Shown here: positions 52,882 to 61,995 of the stretch, piece by piece | How the letters are laid out: each line of letters opens with the position of its first letter | Position numbering within the stretch: the stretch's first letter is position 1 | Source: Williamsia sp. | Lineage (GTDB): Bacteria > Bacteroidota > Bacteroidia > Chitinophagales > Chitinophagaceae | Assembly: GCA_015069695.1 (NCBI GenBank) | Contig: JADCRZ010000027.1 | Span: 21,602-85,601 of the forward strand | Length of the DNA: 64,000 bases | Direction of reading: 5' to 3' | Made by a program: the position numbers and the translations under genes | Notes under the pieces: model-generated | Seen by the model: the letters and a program-made list of their open reading frames with translations, nothing else | Told to the model about the DNA's origin: nothing | Database searches by the model: none

Positions 52882-54021
52882 ATGAAATATTTAACCTGCC
52901 TCTTTGTAATATCAGTGTTGACAAGCTCGGCATTTGCACAAACAAAAGGAAAGCGCGGAGAATTTGTTTTCCAAGGAAAAATCATTGGGCTGGATACAGG
53001 TTATATATACCTTGCCTATACAGACACAAGCGGCAAATATCGGCTTGACAGTTGCTTCTTACACCATGGAGGATTTCAACTTAAAGGTTATATAAACGAA
53101 CCATCTCTTGCACGATTTTATGGTAAGATAAGATCAAGAGATATAGATGATCCAAATTTTGTAGAGCTGTTTATAGAGCCAACTTCCATGCAAGGGGTTT
53201 TCAAAGTTGATGATTTTAAACGAGGGAAAGTGACAGGATCGAAGACTCAAATAGAATACAGTATTTATCATGCCAGTTATGATAGCTTAGATAACAAATG
53301 GCAACAGATGTTTGTGGAGTTGGATAAGGCAAGAGCAGAGAATGACACTGTAAAAACCGAGAAAATTTACAATGAAAAAATGCCTGTTTATCGAAAACAG
53401 AGCGACGACCTTGACTATGGTTTTTTGAGAAAGTTTCCCGACTCTTATGTTAGCGCAAATATTTTATTTTACAAGACACAAATATTGCCTGTAGCCTCCT
53501 TGAAAACACTGTACGAGTCACTATCAAAGACTGTTCAAAACTCTTACGATGGACAAAGAATAAAAGGTTTCATACAGAAAGCAGAAAAAGTTGCAATAGG
53601 AATGCCGGCACCCGAATTCATCGAACTGGATCTAAACGAAAAAACCTTTTCTTTAAAGGATTTCAGGGGCAAGTATGTTTTATTGGATTTTTGGGCGTCA
53701 TGGTGCATTCCTTGTCGCGCGGAACATCCATATTTAAAACAAGCATATTCAAAATTTCAAGATAAAGGATTTACGATCATTTCCTTTTCTTTGGATAAAC
53801 TTGAAGACAAAGATGCTTGGATAGATGCGATAGCGAAAGATGATTTGCCATGGATACAGGCATGTGATTTTAAAGGATGGAGCGGAAAAGTGGTAAATGA
53901 ATACAACCTTTTTGGTAAAGGTATACCTGCAAATTTTTTGATAAGTCCACAAGGAAAGATTATTGCAAGGGATTTACGTGGTGACAGAGTAGAAAAAACG
54001 CTTGCCAAGCTTATAAATTGA
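52882..54021 (+). CDS. TlpA-like thioredoxin protein with N-terminal DUF4369-like domain
   Basis: 379 residues from the ATG at 52882 (MKYLTCLFVISVLTSSAFAQ), giving a clear signal peptide; the upstream frame overlaps motif A. Residues about 25-130 are beta-rich (FVFQGKIIGLDTGYIYLAY), as in DUF4369. The C-terminal thioredoxin domain starts near residue 240 with GMPAPEFIELDLNEKTFSL, followed by the redox site FWASWCIPCRAEHPYLKQA and the cis-proline loop KGIPANFLI. It probably reduces disulfides in the envelope. The coding sequence is visibly more AT-rich than its neighbours, which suggests recent transfer. Confidence 0.88.
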   Translation: MKYLTCLFVISVLTSSAFAQTKGKRGEFVFQGKIIGLDTGYIYLAYTDTSGKYRLDSCFLHHGGFQLKGYINEPSLARFYGKIRSRDIDDPNFVELFIEPTSMQGVFKVDDFKRGKVTGSKTQIEYSIYHASYDSLDNKWQQMFVELDKARAENDTVKTEKIYNEKMPVYRKQSDDLDYGFLRKFPDSYVSANILFYKTQILPVASLKTLYESLSKTVQNSYDGQRIKGFIQKAEKVAIGMPAPEFIELDLNEKTFSLKDFRGKYVLLDFWASWCIPCRAEHPYLKQAYSKFQDKGFTIISFSLDKLEDKDAWIDAIAKDDLPWIQACDFKGWSGKVVNEYNLFGKGIPANFLISPQGKIIARDLRGDRVEKTLAKLIN

Positions 54022-54259
54022 TTGAGTATGGACACCAAGCCTGCCTACAACAGACAAATCTTCTTCGGGCCTGTGAGGCAAACGATGAAGCCGGTGTTTT
54101 CACAATGCGATTTTACCTGTTGCATTCTTTGATCCCTGTCCATTTACACCGCCAGCTCCCACCACATCCACAATGGCCAAAGCATGCGGGACCAAAAGCT
54201 GAGCTGCGTAAGTGAATTTTGGAAAGAATGCTATATAGACCAGCAAAGAAGCTTTCTAA

Positions 54260-54445
54260 CCAGTAAACCGCTTTTACTACCTGTCACTCCAGCCCGCCAG
54301 TGGCAGCAGTGGCTATCATGTGGGTGCAGTACTTGGCTTACCAGGAAAAATCAAGGCTTTCTTTGCCAGCCTCCTTGCAGCCAGCTTACCGGTGACAGGC
54401 TTTTTGATATGGCGGGGAAGAAAAGGAAAGGCATTCCCGGCATGA
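54260..54445 (+). pseudogene. C-terminal remnant of a PepSY-associated transmembrane protein
   Basis: The frame between the TAA at 54257 and the TGA at 54443 reads YHVGAVLGLPGKIKAFFASL and then AASLPVTGFLIWRGRKGK. This is the conserved last helix and end of PepSY-associated membrane proteins (typically 350-500 residues). Nothing recognisable of the rest remains in the 238 bases after the TlpA-like gene, and no start codon is present, so it is a decayed fragment. Confidence 0.6.
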
Positions 54446-54496
54446 AAACACCGCGTAAAATGTTGACAAGTAGCTGATCAGCAAAAATTATCCACA

Positions 54497-54535
54497 GTGC
54501 GTTTACGACCCTTTACCGGGTTGATTGCGAAACAG
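54497..54535 (+). promoter_or_regulatory. Motif B: same site before the GlxA/AraC regulator
   Basis: GTGCGTTTACGACC...GATTGCGAAACAG repeats motif A with half sites TTACGA (54503) and TTGCGA (54525), again 22 bases apart. It ends 20 bases before the regulator's start codon, which suggests autoregulation. Confidence 0.55.
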
Positions 54536-54555
54536 GATTTCCTTATTTTTAGTGT

Positions 54556-55536
54556 ATGAAGAATATCACCATTCTCGTACCCCAACAGTCTGTGCTCGTG
54601 AGCATCGACAACCCGCGCTGTTTGTTTGCAGGCGTGAATGATTTTTTACAGGAAGCAGGAAGACCGCCCTTGTTTAATATCCAGTTGGTCGGGCTTTCAA
54701 AGGAAGTCAAGCTGCACAAAGGTTCTTTCAGTGTTCATACGGACAAATTGCTGAAAGAGGTTCAAAAGACCGATCTTGTCATAATTCCCGCGTTGGATGG
54801 TGACTTGGAAACAGCATTGGAGCTAAACAGGGAGTTTATCCCCTGGATCATCAAGCAGTACAAGGCAGGAGCTGAATTGGCGAGCCTTTGTATCGGTGCT
54901 TTTTTGCTTGCTTCAACCGGCCTGCTCAATGGCAGGCAATGCTCAACCCATTGGAAATATGCTGCCCCATTCAGGGATATGTTCCCGGAAGTAGAACTGG
55001 TGGACGACCGGATCATTACGGAAGAACAAGGCTTGTATTCAAGCGGGGGCGCCAACTCTTACTGGAACCTCCTGCTGTACCTGGTCGAAAAATATACGGA
55101 TCGGGAGATGGCTATCCTGGCATCCAAGGTGTATGCCATTGAGATAGAGCGCAAAACCCAATCGCCTTTTATTATGTTCAACGGGCAAAAAGCACATGAA
55201 GACGATGGTGTACGCAGTGCGCAGGAGTTTATAGAAAAGAATGTATCGGAGAAAATATCTGTAGAGGAGTTGGCTGAGCGGTTTGCCATTGGCAGAAGGA
55301 GCTTTGAAAAACGGTTTAAAAAAGCGACCCACAACACCCCGGTAGAATACATCCAGCGCGTAAAAATAGAAGCAGCCAAAAGAAGCCTGGAAACCAGTCG
55401 CAAAAATGTAAACGAAGTAATGTACGATGTAGGCTATTTTGATACCAAGGCCTTCCGGACCGTCTTTAAAAAGATCACCGGCCTTTCGCCCGTTGATTAC
55501 AGGAATAAATACAACAAGGGAGTAGCAGTATGCTAA
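54556..55536 (+). CDS. GlxA family AraC-type transcriptional regulator
   Basis: 326 residues. The N-terminal 190 residues are a DJ-1/PfpI-like domain with the nucleophile-elbow segment LASLCIGAFLLASTGLLNGR and STHWKYAAPFRDMFPEV. The C-terminal AraC domain has SVEELAERFAIGRRSFEKRF and VMYDVGYFDTKAFRTVFKK, ending in GLSPVDYRNKY. Such regulators respond to small molecules through the DJ-1 domain. The shared motifs A and B suggest it controls itself and the doxX-DHFR operon. Confidence 0.92.
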   Translation: MKNITILVPQQSVLVSIDNPRCLFAGVNDFLQEAGRPPLFNIQLVGLSKEVKLHKGSFSVHTDKLLKEVQKTDLVIIPALDGDLETALELNREFIPWIIKQYKAGAELASLCIGAFLLASTGLLNGRQCSTHWKYAAPFRDMFPEVELVDDRIITEEQGLYSSGGANSYWNLLLYLVEKYTDREMAILASKVYAIEIERKTQSPFIMFNGQKAHEDDGVRSAQEFIEKNVSEKISVEELAERFAIGRRSFEKRFKKATHNTPVEYIQRVKIEAAKRSLETSRKNVNEVMYDVGYFDTKAFRTVFKKITGLSPVDYRNKYNKGVAVC

Positions 55537-55542
55537 AAAAAT

Positions 55543-55568
55543 AAGCCCTTTGTAGAAACAAAGGGCTT
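55543..55568 (+). terminator. Terminator after the GlxA/AraC regulator
   Basis: AAGCCCTTTGT (55543-55553) pairs perfectly with ACAAAGGGCTT (55558-55568) around AGAA, seven bases after the stop codon. The downstream U-run is short (TTTA). Confidence 0.75.
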
Positions 55569-55689
55569 TAACCAAAACTAACTGCTTATGAGAAAAACTT
55601 TATTTGAGGACTTGTATGATCTATATATACGCTGATAGTTTAATAACGGTTGGCAGGTCTGTTCTATTATCCAACTTCATAACATTTTT

Positions 55690-55890
55690 TTAAGAATCTT
55701 TCCGGATAACCGGCGGTGTGAGCTTTGTTTTCGGTGGTTTTGCCTTGGGATTCTTTGATTTTGGCGGTGTAAACTTTGTAATTTCTACTTTGGGAGGCGG
55801 CAATTTTTCCGGCTTGGGTTTGGCCTTATCCTGACCCAGGCAGATAACAACCCCTAAAAGGATACCCAGTAACATAGTCATCTTTTTCAT
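55690..55890 (-). CDS. Small exported Pro/Lys-rich protein
   Basis: 66 residues from the ATG at 55890 (MKKMTMLLGILLGVVICLGQ). A signal peptide is followed by a mature part made almost only of Lys, Pro and Thr, with two near-repeats (ITKFTPPKSK and TKLTPPVIRK). No family is recognised. It might be a cell-wall- or polyanion-binding peptide, but the sequence shows only its composition. An earlier ATG would add 40 residues that hide the signal peptide. Confidence 0.5.
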   Translation of the reverse strand: MKKMTMLLGILLGVVICLGQDKAKPKPEKLPPPKVEITKFTPPKSKNPKAKPPKTKLTPPVIRKDS

Positions 55891-56037
55891 ACAATGATTT
55901 TGCAATGAGACGCTTCTTTTTGTTTTATCCACAACAGACTCAAATATAGAGGCGCTGTCAGTTGTCTGAAATACAAAGACAGGGAAAGCCCTGTCTTTGT
56001 ACAATGCCATCTATCCCCTGGTAGATTTGTCGCGGCT

Positions 56038-56442
56038 CTAGGCCACCGAGATGGTCTGAGCCGGCTGATTTCTGGTCGGATCTTTCGCCAAAATGATTTT
56101 CAGGATGCCATCCGCATACGCGGCTTTGATGCTGTCGATCTGCACTTTTCCATTCAGGACAAAGGACCGTTCAAAAGATTCATTCCGGTATTCCCGGCGG
56201 GTGAAACGGGTCGGTTCCTGTTCTTCTGCGCCAGTATAGGCAACTGTTAGCACGTCATCTTTCACGGAAACTTTAAAAGCCTCTTTTTGAAGCCCCGGCG
56301 CATATAAGAACAATTCAAACTCCTTTTCATTCTCCTGAATATTTACCGGAACCGATTTGCCTGCCCTGTTTCCCCAGGGACCATGGCCTTCCCAGCCTTG
56401 TGCAAAGCGGTCGCCCCACCTGGCTGATCTGTAATAACACAT
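56038..56442 (-). CDS. Hsp20/alpha-crystallin family small heat shock protein
   Basis: 134 residues. After a Gly/Trp/Arg-rich N-terminus (RFAQGWEGHGPWG) comes the alpha-crystallin domain, from VNIQENEKEFELFLYAPGL through DDVLTVAYTG to ADGILKIILAK. The short C-terminal tail RNQPAQTISVA has no clear IxI motif. Small heat shock proteins bind unfolding proteins. It is the last of three minus-strand genes and follows two small envelope-like proteins. Confidence 0.9.
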   Translation of the reverse strand: MCYYRSARWGDRFAQGWEGHGPWGNRAGKSVPVNIQENEKEFELFLYAPGLQKEAFKVSVKDDVLTVAYTGAEEQEPTRFTRREYRNESFERSFVLNGKVQIDSIKAAYADGILKIILAKDPTRNQPAQTISVA

Positions 56443-56482
56443 GTCTTTGTATTTTTAATTTTAAATGATATAGAAATTTCTC

Positions 56483-56728
56483 TTAGTACCGGCCACCTGT
56501 TGAATCTGGCGGCTGAACCTGTGGCCCATTTCTCCGGTCCCATCTTGGATCATAATTGTATGGGGCACCGTACCAGGGACGGTCATAATAACCCCCTTTC
56601 CAATGGTTGAATCCATGCCAGCCATACCAGCCATGTGGACCATAATAGCGGGGCCCTACAAAAGCATGAAGACCAAAGAAAGTAATCGCAGCAACAATGG
56701 CTGCCGTAATAAATTGTGTCCGTCTCAT
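56483..56728 (-). CDS. Small Gly/Tyr/Trp-rich protein with N-terminal helix
   Basis: 81 residues. One hydrophobic helix (residues about 7-25) is followed by a tail dominated by Tyr, Gly, Trp, Pro and Asp (PHGWYGWHGF, WKGGYYDRPWYG). No known family is recognised. It shares its aromatic/Gly-rich character with the N-terminus of the adjacent Hsp20 and with the tail of the upstream gene, so the three are probably expressed together. Confidence 0.55.
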   Translation of the reverse strand: MRRTQFITAAIVAAITFFGLHAFVGPRYYGPHGWYGWHGFNHWKGGYYDRPWYGAPYNYDPRWDRRNGPQVQPPDSTGGRY

Positions 56729-56756
56729 CGGATGATTTTTTAGTGTGTTGTAGATG

Positions 56757-57050
56757 TTATAGAACCGGAAAATTGCTTTCTTTGCCGCCTTCTTTTACAG
56801 GAGGTACAAATCCTCTTCCATCAATAGAAATAGGATTGCCATTGTACTGATCTCCATAGCGGTCGAAGTAGGGGTTGTGGTATCCACCACCAAATGCCCG
56901 GCGGCCCCGCCACCTGCGGCCTCCCCAGATCAGCCGGATGAGAAAGCTGATGACCAAAAAGAAAAGAAAAAAACGGAAAAGAAAAGGAACAAAGAAAAAG
57001 AGCGTACCGGCCAGCAGGCCGATTGCGGCTCCACGAAGTATAAAGCGCAT
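56757..57050 (-). CDS. Small membrane protein with two helices and a Gly/Arg/Tyr-rich tail
   Basis: 97 residues. Residues about 5-42 form one or two very hydrophobic, Phe-rich helices, followed by a basic WGGRRWRGRR stretch and a Tyr/Gly-rich tail (GGGYHNPYFDRYG). I recognise no family. It heads the run of three genes that ends with Hsp20. Its start region is duplicated in inverted orientation at 57125-57159. Confidence 0.55.
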   Translation of the reverse strand: MRFILRGAAIGLLAGTLFFFVPFLFRFFLFFLVISFLIRLIWGGRRWRGRRAFGGGYHNPYFDRYGDQYNGNPISIDGRGFVPPVKEGGKESNFPVL

Positions 57051-57159
57051 ACAATTGATTTTAAATGAACAAATGCTTTTATAATGCAGACGGAGAAGAA
57101 ATGATTTTACTTTATTAAAAAGAAAAAATCATCTCTTCTCCGTCAAATCAATTGTATGC
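57047..57159. repeat. Interrupted inverted repeat at the start of the small-protein operon
   Basis: GCATACAATTGATTT (57047-57061) and a 20-base GACGGAGAAG... block (57089-57108) recur as reverse complements at 57145-57159 (15/15) and 57125-57144 (19/20). On the left the two blocks are 27 bases apart, on the right they are joined. The left copy includes the start codon of the 57050 gene. Confidence 0.85.
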
Positions 57160-57228
57160 TGCGAGAAGTTGCGGTCGAGGTATCAACGTTAGGTCCGGTG
57201 GATCCATCCCTAACTCACCAAAGCTTGC

Positions 57229-57585
57229 CTACTTTGTTTGCTGAATAAAATCTTCCCTGTACGGACTAAAAGCATCTACCAGCACACCGGCTTCCACGCA
57301 AACAGCACCATGCACTGCATGCGGTGGCACAATGTAAGCATCGCCTGCTTTCAGGAGTTTTTTATCGTCACCGATCTGTATCTCAAATGCCCCGCTTTCT
57401 ACATGCGAGATCTGGCTGTGATAGTGGTGATGCAGGGCACCCACGCCGCCCTTTTCAAAGGCAACTTTGGTCAGCATCAGCTGGTCGTTATAAGCCACGA
57501 TCTTTCGCTTCACGCCTTCACCTACCTGCTCCCATTCAATTTCACTGTCTATGATAAATACCTTCGGAGATGTTTCTGTTGACAT
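57229..57585 (-). CDS. Small cupin domain protein
   Basis: 118 residues, a single cupin barrel. The metal-site motif is HHHYHSQISHVESGAFEIQI near residue 52, and the second cupin motif is AYIVPPHAVHGAVC. It is of the RmlC-like type seen near sugar or quorum enzymes, and the function is open. It starts 7 bases after the atpA stop, at the place where atpG would be expected, so it may be co-transcribed with the ATP synthase genes by chance. Confidence 0.85.
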   Translation of the reverse strand: MSTETSPKVFIIDSEIEWEQVGEGVKRKIVAYNDQLMLTKVAFEKGGVGALHHHYHSQISHVESGAFEIQIGDDKKLLKAGDAYIVPPHAVHGAVCVEAGVLVDAFSPYREDFIQQTK

Positions 57586-57592
57586 ACAGATG

Positions 57593-59170
57593 TTATTTAT
57601 AGCTTGAGATCAATCCTTTGGCCAGTTCCACCATGCGGTTCAGGCCGTCTTCCGGCAGATTGCCTTTTTTGAACTCTGCGAGTACGTCTGGCAGCTTGTT
57701 GTCCATTTCCAGCAGGAATTGTTCTTCAAAATCCTTGACCTTTCTTACGGGCACGTCACGCAAAAGACCCTGGGTACCCAGGTAGATGATAGCAACCTGC
57801 TTTTCAACAGAAAAAGGTGCAAACTGGGCCTGTTTCAGGATTTCCACGTTGCGGCTACCCTTGTCGAGTACCAGCTTGGTAGCAGGATCCAGGTCGCCCC
57901 CGAATTTGGAGAAGGCTTCCAGCTCGCGGTACAGGGCCTGGTCGAGTTTCAGGGTACCGGCTACTTTTTTCATGGACTTGATCTGCGCATTTCCTCCTAC
58001 CCTGCTCACCGATATACCCACGTTGATGGCAGGGCGGATACCTGCATTGAACAGGTTTCCTTCCAGGAATATCTGTCCGTCGGTGATAGAGATCACGTTG
58101 GTAGGGATATAAGCTGATACGTCACCAGCCTGCGTTTCGATGATCGGCAGGGCTGTAAGCGAACCGCCTCCTTTTACCAAGTGCCTGATAGATTCGGGCA
58201 GGTCATTCATCTTGGCTGCCACATCGTCTTTGCTGATCACTTTGGCTGCTCTTTCCAGCAGGCGGCTGTGAAGATAGAATACGTCACCAGGATAAGCTTC
58301 GCGGCCGGGGGGTCTTCTCAGCAAGAGCGATACTTCGCGGTAGGCAACCGCCTGCTTCGACAGGTCATCATAAATGATCAGGGCCGGACGGCCTGTATCG
58401 CGGAAAAATTCACCGATGGCGGCACCGGAGAAAGGCGCGTAGAACTGTTGGGGGGCCGGGTCGGAAGCAGAGGCGGCTACGATGATGGTGTAGTCCATTG
58501 CTCCGTTTTCCTGCAGGGTTTTCATGACACCTGCAATGGTAGAAGCTTTCTGCCCGATGGCTACATAGATACAATAAACCGGTTTGCCGGCTTTGTAAAA
58601 TTCTTTCTGATTGATGATGGTATCTATACAAATCGCTGATTTGCCCGTCTGCCTGTCACCGATCACCAGCTCACGCTGACCGCGGCCGATGGGGATCATG
58701 GCGTCAATGGCTTTGATACCTGTTTGCAGGGGCTCTTTTACCGGTTCGCGGTAAATAACACCCGGCGCTTTTCTTTCCAGGGGCATTTCGTACAACTCAC
58801 CCTGGATGGCACCTTTCCCGTCGATCGGTTCGCCAAGCGTATTGATCACGCGGCCTACCAGTCCATCTCCTACTTTAATAGAAGCGATCTTACCGGTACG
58901 GGTTACTTTTGCTCCTTCTTTGATGTCGCCCTGGTCGCCCATCAATACCACACCCACATTGTCTTCTTCCAGGTTCAGCGCAATGGCTTTTACACCGTTT
59001 TCAAATTCAACCAGCTCACCTGAGCGCACGTTGTTGAGTCCGTACACACGGGCAATACCGTCGCCAACCTGCAGCACGGTTCCGATTTCTTCCAGGTCGG
59101 CGCCTACATTGAAATTACTCAGCTGCTGGCGCAGGATCGCTGATATCTCATCTGATTTTATTTCCGCCAT
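57593..59170 (-). CDS. atpA: ATP synthase F1 subunit alpha
   Basis: 525 residues. The nucleotide-binding site has [13 protein letters not shown] (P-loop), followed by [15 protein letters not shown] and the signature [17 protein letters not shown]. Alpha forms the catalytic hexamer with beta and binds non-catalytic ATP. It follows atpH by 52 bases. The next gene on the strand is a cupin, not atpG. Confidence 0.97.
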   Translation of the reverse strand: MAEIKSDEISAILRQQLSNFNVGADLEEIGTVLQVGDGIARVYGLNNVRSGELVEFENGVKAIALNLEEDNVGVVLMGDQGDIKEGAKVTRTGKIASIKVGDGLVGRVINTLGEPIDGKGAIQGELYEMPLERKAPGVIYREPVKEPLQTGIKAIDAMIPIGRGQRELVIGDRQTGKSAICIDTIINQKEFYKAGKPVYCIYVAIGQKASTIAGVMKTLQENGAMDYTIIVAASASDPAPQQFYAPFSGAAIGEFFRDTGRPALIIYDDLSKQAVAYREVSLLLRRPPGREAYPGDVFYLHSRLLERAAKVISKDDVAAKMNDLPESIRHLVKGGGSLTALPIIETQAGDVSAYIPTNVISITDGQIFLEGNLFNAGIRPAINVGISVSRVGGNAQIKSMKKVAGTLKLDQALYRELEAFSKFGGDLDPATKLVLDKGSRNVEILKQAQFAPFSVEKQVAIIYLGTQGLLRDVPVRKVKDFEEQFLLEMDNKLPDVLAEFKKGNLPEDGLNRMVELAKGLISSYK

Positions 59171-59222
59171 AATATGCTTTTTAGGTTCTTGTTAGAATAA
59201 AGTTTTTTCCGGCCTTTAATTA

Positions 59223-59786
59223 CTACCGGATTCGTTGAACATATACGTTCTGCTCAAACTGCTTTTTAATGTCTTTGAGATCGCGCAGCACGCTGGCATC
59301 AACCATGTTGTTGTTGTACTCCAGCACAAAACCACCGATCAGGTTTTCATTCACGGCCGTCTCCAGCTGGATCTGCTGAGAAGGGTTGCTGGACTGCATT
59401 TTATCTATGATGCTTTGCTTCAAGGCATCGCTCACGGGCTGTGCTGTGATCAGTTTTACTTTGCTGATCCCTTTCATGGTATTGTACATACCGAGAAAGG
59501 CCGTTGCAATTTCAGGTAAGGTTTCTTCCCTTCCTTTGGTGGTCATCAGCGTAAGAAAAGAAGAAGTAAGCTGGCTTACTTTGCCTTCTGTGAGTGCTGC
59601 AAGGATCTTGTTTTTTTTGTCGGCTTTGATTACCGGACTGCGGAGAAGCGTAACAAAGTCGCGGCTCGACTTGCACATGCTTTGTAGCAGCAGCATGTCA
59701 TTGTGCACATCTTCCAGCAAGTTTCTTTCAACTGCCAGGTCGAGAAGTGATTTGGCATACCGGCCAGCAACACGTGGATTAAGCAT
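59223..59786 (-). CDS. atpH: ATP synthase F1 subunit delta
   Basis: 187 residues from the ATG at 59786 (MLNPRVAGRYAKSLLDLAVE), the family start; the earlier ATG adds 16 unlikely residues. The helical N-domain (GRYAKSLLDLAVERN) and the C-terminal ENLIGGFVLEYNNNMVDASV motif are typical. Delta joins F1 to the b-subunit stalk. It lies between atpF and atpA. Confidence 0.94.
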   Translation of the reverse strand: MLNPRVAGRYAKSLLDLAVERNLLEDVHNDMLLLQSMCKSSRDFVTLLRSPVIKADKKNKILAALTEGKVSQLTSSFLTLMTTKGREETLPEIATAFLGMYNTMKGISKVKLITAQPVSDALKQSIIDKMQSSNPSQQIQLETAVNENLIGGFVLEYNNNMVDASVLRDLKDIKKQFEQNVYVQRIR

Positions 59787-59852
59787 GAATAATGAGGGTT
59801 TATAAAAGCTGGAAGTTGCGAACCATTCGCTCAAAACTTCCTGTTATTTGTT

Positions 59853-60347
59853 TTAGTTCAATTTTACATCATTGGCCAGCTGAACAATGTATTTTTCCTG
59901 TTCAGCTTTGTCGCTCAGCTCGCGGCGCAGAACCTTTTCTGCCACTTCGATAACGAGGTTGCCTACCTGATTTTTCACATCCGTCAAGGCAGCCATTTTT
60001 TGCTGTTCGATGGCAGCCTGGGCGTCCGCTATAATCCGGTCGTATTCGGTCTTCGCCCTGTCTTTTGCCTCAGCAATCATTTTATCGGATGTAACCTTGG
60101 CTTCCTTGATCAGCGTGGCCCTTTCCTGTTGGGCTTTTGCCAGCAAGGCTTCGTTTTCGCTTTTCAGTTGTGCCATCTCAGCTTTTACCTGCTGGGCAGA
60201 TGCCAGTGAGTCGGCGATGGTCTTTTCCCGTTCGTTCAGCGAAGAAAGGATCGGCTTCCAGGCAAATTTGCGCAGGATCAGGAAAACAATGATAAAAGCG
60301 ATCAAGGTCCAGAGAAACAAGCCCAATCCGGGCATGAGAAGTTCCAT
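59853..60347 (-). CDS. atpF: ATP synthase F0 subunit b
   Basis: 164 residues. One N-terminal helix (LGLFLWTLIAFIIVFLILRK) is followed by a long charged coiled coil rich in Ala, Lys, Glu and Gln (residues about 35-130), which is the peripheral stalk. Conserved order between atpE and atpH. Confidence 0.95.
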   Translation of the reverse strand: MELLMPGLGLFLWTLIAFIIVFLILRKFAWKPILSSLNEREKTIADSLASAQQVKAEMAQLKSENEALLAKAQQERATLIKEAKVTSDKMIAEAKDRAKTEYDRIIADAQAAIEQQKMAALTDVKNQVGNLVIEVAEKVLRRELSDKAEQEKYIVQLANDVKLN

Positions 60348-60476
60348 ATATCTAGGTTAAATGGTTGATGATCAAATGACTTTTCAGCTGCTGTAAACGA
60401 AAGCGTCGGAGTGAAACCAACTGCATCCGCCGCCCTGTGCTTTGGATGCAGATAGGATTTTTACGTGCAGACCGGT

Positions 60477-60758
<282 letters not shown>

Positions 60759-60770
60759 TTAAGAAAAAAC

Positions 60771-61922
60771 TTATATAATAACATCATCGGCATGGCCATC
60801 CACATCATTGTGACCGCCTTCGAACGATTGGCCGATAAAAACTGCTGTAAGATTGGTAAAAATAAACGCCTGGATAAAAGCTACCAGTATTTCGATCAGG
60901 TAGATAAATATTGTGAACGCAATGCTGACGGGCGAAAATCCCCATCCTGCCACTTTGCTCATGGCGCCGAATATAAAGATCAGGAGAATAAAACAGGTAA
61001 TAACAATATGCCCCGCCACCATGTTTGCAAACAACCTGATCATCAATGCTGCAGGTTTAATCAGCAGCACACCGGCCAGTTCAACCGGAATCAGGATGAT
61101 CTTGACTGGAAGCGGCACACCGGGAGGCCAGAAAATATGACCCCAGAAATGGCCGTTTGTGCTAAGCAGGATAATAACGAGTGAAATAAGGGCCAGTACC
61201 ATCGTAAATGCGATATTACCGGTCACGTTTGCTGAACCCGGTATCAAGCCAATCAGGTTGTTGATCAGGATAAAGAAAAAAACAGTGAGCAGGTAAGGCA
61301 TGTATTGCTGGTACTTATGGCCCAGGTTGGGTTTGCCGACCTCATCACGCACAAATGTGATCACCGGCTCCACTGCATTTTGAAAGCCTGTCGGAGCTGC
61401 ATGGGCACCCCTTTTTTTGTATTTGTTGGCGATGCCGATCATGATCCATGCCAGCAAAATGAGGGCAAGTATCATCTGTACCACATTGCGTGTTAAGCTG
61501 AAATCATATACTTTCACCGACTCGTCTACCCTGCCATCAGCACCTACAGCTTTGATCACCCCTTCTTCGCTTGTGTATCCGTTGTATGCTTCGTGCCCGT
61601 GATGAAATTTTCCGTATGAGAATACAGACAACCCTCTTTGCGGAGAATATAGGATCACTGGCAGGGGAATCGAGTAATGATTTTCACCGATAGAAAAAAA
61701 GTGGAATTCGTGTGCGTCGAGCACATGCTCCATGATAATAGCGGCTGGATCGAACGTGCCTTCTTCATGGCCTTCTGTGCTGATTGTATCAGGCTTTTGG
61801 TGCAAGATTCTGTCTGGATTACCCGGATGTTCTTGTTGTTCCTGGGCGGCAGCATTATAAAAAAATCCATATGTAAGCAACAGCAGTAAGGTCAAATAGG
61901 ATCGTAGCCTCAAAGGGATCAT
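60771..61922 (-). CDS. atpB: ATP synthase F0 subunit a
   Basis: 383 residues. A signal-like N-terminus (MIPLRLRSYLTLLLLL...AAAQ) and an extended His-rich periplasmic segment precede the usual membrane part; this long form is typical of Bacteroidota. The essential stator arginine is in MIRLFANMVAGHI, and the last helices contain LVAFIQAFIFTNLTAVFIG. The short tail carries GGHNDVDGHADD. It is the first gene of the ATP synthase run and follows a consensus promoter. Confidence 0.95.
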   Translation of the reverse strand: MIPLRLRSYLTLLLLLTYGFFYNAAAQEQQEHPGNPDRILHQKPDTISTEGHEEGTFDPAAIIMEHVLDAHEFHFFSIGENHYSIPLPVILYSPQRGLSVFSYGKFHHGHEAYNGYTSEEGVIKAVGADGRVDESVKVYDFSLTRNVVQMILALILLAWIMIGIANKYKKRGAHAAPTGFQNAVEPVITFVRDEVGKPNLGHKYQQYMPYLLTVFFFILINNLIGLIPGSANVTGNIAFTMVLALISLVIILLSTNGHFWGHIFWPPGVPLPVKIILIPVELAGVLLIKPAALMIRLFANMVAGHIVITCFILLIFIFGAMSKVAGWGFSPVSIAFTIFIYLIEILVAFIQAFIFTNLTAVFIGQSFEGGHNDVDGHADDVII

Positions 61923-61941
61923 GCCTGTCTTAAATTTGCCG

Positions 61942-61973
61942 CAAATATAAGGAGCGGTCGCTGAAAAACGAAA
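61942..61973 (-). promoter_or_regulatory. Promoter of the ATP synthase operon
   Basis: On the minus strand TTTC (61970-61973), a 20-base spacer and a perfect TATATTTG (61942-61949) precede atpB by about 20 bases. The -33 has one mismatch. Confidence 0.65.
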
Positions 61974-61995
61974 TACGAATCTCTAACAAATGGAT

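Noticed and set aside
54184..54477. 97-residue plus-strand frame after the TlpA-like gene
   Set aside because: It is in a different frame from the recognisable PepSY remnant in the same interval, and has no features of its own.
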